Source: Paenibacillus roseus | GTDB taxonomy: Bacteria; Bacillota; Bacilli; Paenibacillales; Paenibacillaceae | Direction of reading: 5' to 3' | Assembly (NCBI RefSeq): GCF_016424485.1 | Contig: NZ_JAELUP010000117.1 | Location: 62,001-126,000, forward strand | Length of the DNA stretch: 64,000 nucleotides | Notes under the pieces: model-generated | Told to the model about the DNA's origin: nothing | The model's input: the letters and a program-made list of their open reading frames with translations, nothing else | The model's database searches: none | In this document: positions 60,903-64,000 of the stretch, piece after piece | Layout of the letters: the number at the start of each line of letters is the position of its first letter | Numbering within the stretch: the first letter of the stretch is position 1 | Position numbers and translations under genes: made by a program

Positions 60903-61577
60903 TTACTTCAAGTTTAAGATTTTGTTCGATAACTCCACGACTTTCCCGAAATCCTTCCGTTTCTCAGCGTCCTCCAACTGTACCTCCAGCGTTTTCCGCT
61001 GTTCTTCCGCCGGATTATTCGGGTCACCGATTGATCTCGGCTTGTTCGGCGTGGTAACTTCGATAAGGTACGGTTTCGCCGCCACTAACGCGTCCAACGC
61101 CTCTTTTATGCCTTTTACGTTGCCATCGTCATCAACTGTAATTCCCGCCTTATCCGCCAACAAAAACGCATCATCCAACGCGTCTTGTCGGATGTTTGCC
61201 GAAGCCGCCGCGAGCTTAAAATCCGCCTTGATTACGCGGTCATTAGCAGCTTTCAACGTTGCGGCCGATTTCCCTTCGGCTTCCTCCGCTGCTTTCTTCG
61301 CTGCCGCGAGTTCCGCCTGAACACGTTCCTGTTCCGTCATAGCCGCCCTCTGTCGCTCGGCTTCCGCATTCTCAAATTCGGACAGCTTCGATTTCAGTTC
61401 GTCGTAGTCAGAAAATTTCTTACGTTCGCGTGTGATTCGGTCGGCGATCTTCGCGTCAAACTCCGCCTGTGTCATCGTAAGTGGCTTCGGTTCTGGTTCA
61501 GGGTCGCCCTCGGAATCGGAAAACGTCTGCAAGTCGAGTGTAAACATATGGTTACGTTGTGTATCATCGTTAATCAT
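60903..61577 (-). CDS. Capsid scaffold protein, DUF4355 type
   Basis: 224 residues, charged and coiled-coil-rich in the middle (FSDYDELKSKLSEFENAEAE...), with the usual acidic Pro-rich N-terminal section and a helical C-terminus. It guides shell assembly and then leaves or is degraded. GGAGG lies 7 bp before the ATG. Directly upstream of the capsid gene, the standard order. Confidence 0.88.
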   Translation of the reverse strand: MINDDTQRNHMFTLDLQTFSDSEGDPEPEPKPLTMTQAEFDAKIADRITRERKKFSDYDELKSKLSEFENAEAERQRAAMTEQERVQAELAAAKKAAEEAEGKSAATLKAANDRVIKADFKLAAASANIRQDALDDAFLLADKAGITVDDDGNVKGIKEALDALVAAKPYLIEVTTPNKPRSIGDPNNPAEEQRKTLEVQLEDAEKRKDFGKVVELSNKILNLK

Positions 61578-61665
61578 TCGTGTGCCTCCAACCGTTTAAA
61601 GCCCGTCGGCTATCGTATCCGCGCAGTTTATTGACGTATGCGTTCGGTCAGCCTTTCGGCTATTA

Positions 61666-62496
61666 CTACAAGCTTTCCGGATTTCGTATCGGGCTAATTA
61701 CGTGTCGGCAGTTGGGATGAAATATCTCCCGGCGTGGAAGTTCGCCGATATACGGATAATCCCCCGGAGCCTCCGCCGTAAGCTTTACGATACGTCCTTC
61801 CCACCGCGAGCAGGCGTCTGTTGCGCCAGGCCGCGAGATAACTCCGTAAAATACTCCACGTTGTACCGCTTCATTCGCGGTCGATTCCCGATGTGCCTCC
61901 GCCATTTTGGTCCGCGTAACCATATCGACGTACGTTTCCGGCTTCCATCGGCGGCCGCCCGCTGAAATAGCGATTTTATCCGTAGCTTCCCCTATAATCT
62001 TACGTACTTCAACCATTGTTTCGCGATTAATCGTCTTACGCCCGTTGATTCCGGCCGCCATATTTTCACGCATAACTGTTGCCGAAGCTCGCCGTATTGC
62101 AACCCCCGTCTGTACCTCAATATTGCGTCCGATATTCTGTAAATCCTTACGAGTGTCCGTAATCACCGCCTCGATTAACGCACGGTTCGCTCGATTAAAC
62201 GAAACGATCTTAGCGGCCTCTGTCGCATTTTTAGCGGCTCCGGTCGCGATAATTGCTTCGACAATTCCGAGTCGAACCGTTTCCTTTACGTTTTCCTCAA
62301 CCCACTCCGCCGATCTCGCATTGAGTTCCGCAAGGGTTTCAGATATCTCCTTTAACGCAGCCAGTGTAATAGCCCGGCTGAAATCGGACAACGCCAGCGA
62401 CGCCAATTCTCCGTTAATCCGCCGGATGGCTTTACGGTAAGCAGCTACCAGGACGGCGTTTTTAATCGGGAGTTTACCTGGTTCACGGCCAGCCAT
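61666..62496 (-). CDS. Minor head protein (SPP1 gp7 / Mu gpF-like)
   Basis: 276 residues. The helical N-terminal two thirds are followed by the conserved end TKMAEAHRESTANEAVQRG...DACSRWEGRIVKL..HPNCRHVISP, where Cys and His residues recall the Mu F-like fold. Usually bound inside the head near the portal and needed for DNA ejection. Its start overlaps the portal stop by 1 bp. Confidence 0.87.
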   Translation of the reverse strand: MAGREPGKLPIKNAVLVAAYRKAIRRINGELASLALSDFSRAITLAALKEISETLAELNARSAEWVEENVKETVRLGIVEAIIATGAAKNATEAAKIVSFNRANRALIEAVITDTRKDLQNIGRNIEVQTGVAIRRASATVMRENMAAGINGRKTINRETMVEVRKIIGEATDKIAISAGGRRWKPETYVDMVTRTKMAEAHRESTANEAVQRGVFYGVISRPGATDACSRWEGRIVKLTAEAPGDYPYIGELPRREIFHPNCRHVISPIRNPESL

Positions 62497-64000
62497 TACG
62501 CGAGTACCTCGTTAAATACCGAGCTTTCCGTAAATCCGGCCGCTTTCTCGTCCTCGCGAATCCGCCGCATTGTTTCCTCCGCCTGCAAGTCGTCAACTCC
62601 GTCAAGTACCTTGATCGAGCCTTTAACGTCGGCGGTCGGCTTGCCTCCGGTTCGCAACGAGTAAATCTCCGCTTCCTCTTTCTCATTACGAGGGATTCCG
62701 TCTCGCCAATTAATCTTCGGATACACTGGATCGTACTTCGCAAATCCCTCTACGCCCTCATTTGCGTAATTCTCCAGCTCCATCGCCGTCCACAACGCGT
62801 CTCGGAGCGCCTTATCAAAATGCGTCCTGATACGTTTAACTTTGGAGAGTATCGGCATAAAACGGGACTTGATGGCCGAGCCGTCCGTATGCGATGTACC
62901 TGTTCCGCCTTTATCGGACCCCGCCATTACCGTTCCGAATAACCATTGCGGAGTCTCCGACTGGATAAATACGAGAGACAACAATATGTCGAGTTCCTTA
63001 AATGCGCCCTCAAGCTGCGAATTCCACGTCATGTACCCTGGAGTGCCGTCATCCTTGCTTACGGGGATGTATTTGCCGCCCCACCGAACCGCGTTCGTGC
63101 CGTCTTCCTCGCCGATATCGTCCGGCCCGTAAGCGATCGGGTCCGAATGCTTCCACAGGATGTAATCGATTTGTACGAGCCGGTCGTTAATCGCTGCCAA
63201 TACGGATTCAAGCTTTTCAATTCCGCCAATCCCGCGCCAATTGTCGTCCACCGTTTTGTATGGCGCGTGGAATACTAACGGTCGATTAACACCTGTGGAA
63301 ACAATATCTTCGTCACGACCCGTCACGACCGGTTCCCCAATCGTAAAAGTTGGGACTTCCACACCGTACTGACTGTTGACACCTTCTACCGTAAGCTTAT
63401 AGCGTTCGTAGAGGATATAGCCCGGCAAATGACGCTCCACTACGAGGTACGGTGTTTCCTTCTCTTTTTGACCGGTGAGCAGCGAAGAAATTACCGCCTC
63501 TTTCTCGTCGACCCATTCTACGTAAGCAATATTGATTGCCGCGAATTTCTTCCGGCTGCCTCGGGCCAATTCCGGGAACACGTAGCAAGCGTCTACCGCT
63601 TCGATAATCGGCTCATTCTTCGGTTCCGGCACGGCTAGCCCCGCTTCCTTCAACGCCGAGTAGTCGTTCCGATCCGCGTAATATGTCTTGATCCACGAAT
63701 CGCCGCGAATACCGCCGCCCGTTACCGTTTCGTGGATAAGCTGTACAATGTCGTTCTCCTCGACGATGCGATTAAGAGCCGCCTGTTCCGCCGAGTCGTC
63801 AGGGTTACCGGATTCAAACGTTGGTGGATCGCCGACCATGAGGTCCGCCGGTTTTCCGACGAGTACGTCCACTAGATTTACGGCTATATACAGCTTGGCG
63901 AGCTGCGGCGCGGCTGGCGTATCCTTTAACAGTTCCGAAGCCCTCTCGTACACATCGAATAACCGCCCGTCGTATATCGCGCGGCCTCGCTTGTACTTCG
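62496..64000 (-). CDS. Portal protein, SPP1 gp6-like (5' end outside window)
   Basis: The frame is open from 62496 to the right edge (501 codons); an in-frame GTG at 63953 is not the real start because coding continues upstream (KYKRGRAIYDGRLFD). Motifs such as LYIAVNLVDVLVGKPADLM, GDSWIKTYY and YILWKHSDPIAYGPD fit portals. The dodecameric portal is the DNA entry and exit channel. The terminase genes should lie next, to the right of the window. Confidence 0.92.
   Translation of the reverse strand, partial: KYKRGRAIYDGRLFDVYERASELLKDTPAAPQLAKLYIAVNLVDVLVGKPADLMVGDPPTFESGNPDDSAEQAALNRIVEENDIVQLIHETVTGGGIRGDSWIKTYYADRNDYSALKEAGLAVPEPKNEPIIEAVDACYVFPELARGSRKKFAAINIAYVEWVDEKEAVISSLLTGQKEKETPYLVVERHLPGYILYERYKLTVEGVNSQYGVEVPTFTIGEPVVTGRDEDIVSTGVNRPLVFHAPYKTVDDNWRGIGGIEKLESVLAAINDRLVQIDYILWKHSDPIAYGPDDIGEEDGTNAVRWGGKYIPVSKDDGTPGYMTWNSQLEGAFKELDILLSLVFIQSETPQWLFGTVMAGSDKGGTGTSHTDGSAIKSRFMPILSKVKRIRTHFDKALRDALWTAMELENYANEGVEGFAKYDPVYPKINWRDGIPRNEKEEAEIYSLRTGGKPTADVKGSIKVLDGVDDLQAEETMRRIREDEKAAGFTESSVFNEVLA

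Larger units (their letters stand above)
39122..64000. mobile_element. Prophage of siphovirus type, integrated in spo0A (right end outside window)
   Basis: At least 24.9 kb. It begins at the spo0A break, has a tyrosine integrase 125 bp in, then lysis, tail and head genes in the order of a long non-contractile-tailed phage, all leftward except the integrase and one small gene. Single-ORF genes look intact, with tight overlaps, so the late region seems functional. Terminase, replication and lysogeny genes and the other att site are not in the window. Confidence 0.95.

Noticed and set aside
1..64000. CRISPR arrays, tRNA or rRNA genes, insertion sequences with transposase
   Set aside because: No regular repeat-spacer pattern, no tRNA-like cloverleaf noticed and no transposase reading frame; the repeats found are intergenic and not IS-like.

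Overview
The window looks like a Paenibacillus-type Firmicute chromosome. The core gene order (ricA-miaB, korAB, spoVS-ymdB-rny, recX-recA, lipB-bkd-lpdA, a DUF2627 gene, then spo0A), strong AAGGAGG-type ribosome sites, a sigma-H-like promoter at spoVS and a LexA/DinR box at recA all fit that group. Genus is inferred; no rRNA or other taxonomic marker is present.

Region 1 (about 1-17420, all leftward): part of a biosynthetic gene cluster, apparently one long operon behind a good sigma-A promoter at 17391-17420. Its first genes form a complete minimal type II-like polyketide set: ACP, ketosynthase KS-alpha with intact Cys-His-His, FabZ-like dehydratase, a catalytically dead KS-beta/chain-length-factor-like partner, FabG-like ketoreductase and a second ACP. 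Such a set should build a reduced or polyene chain. Then come two ABC exporters, two paralogous carbamoyltransferases, a type II thioesterase, a fatty-acyl-AMP-ligase/ACP/half-condensation protein, and a modular ketosynthase protein that runs off the left edge. The reading is a hybrid pathway (type II chain builder plus modular PKS/NRPS) making a carbamoylated, exported product.

Region 2 (about 17670-38780): conserved chromosomal genes, mostly leftward. They cover tRNA modification and RicA, 2-oxoacid:ferredoxin oxidoreductase with PduL, a dipeptidase, SpoVS, YmdB, RNase Y, RecX, RecA, an M20 peptidase, the Prli42 microprotein, LipB, and the branched-chain 2-oxoacid dehydrogenase genes bkdB-bkdAB-bkdAA-lpdA. 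Two families of dispersed intergenic repeats occur, one apparently nested in the other next to lpdA.

Region 3 (about 38954-64000): a prophage inserted in spo0A. The last 55 codons of spo0A lie at 38954-39121 in their expected chromosomal place and stop matching Spo0A abruptly. A tyrosine integrase begins 125 bp further on, followed by a siphovirus late region read leftward: lysis genes, tail tip and fibres, tape measure, a -1 frameshifted tail chaperone pair, tail tube, connectors, a beta-propeller head-fibre-like protein, an SU10/DUF5309-type capsid protein, scaffold, minor head protein and portal. The portal is cut by the right edge. Terminase, replication and lysogeny genes, the other attachment site and the 5' part of spo0A lie outside the window. 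Whether Spo0A is broken or repaired by the phage therefore cannot be decided here.
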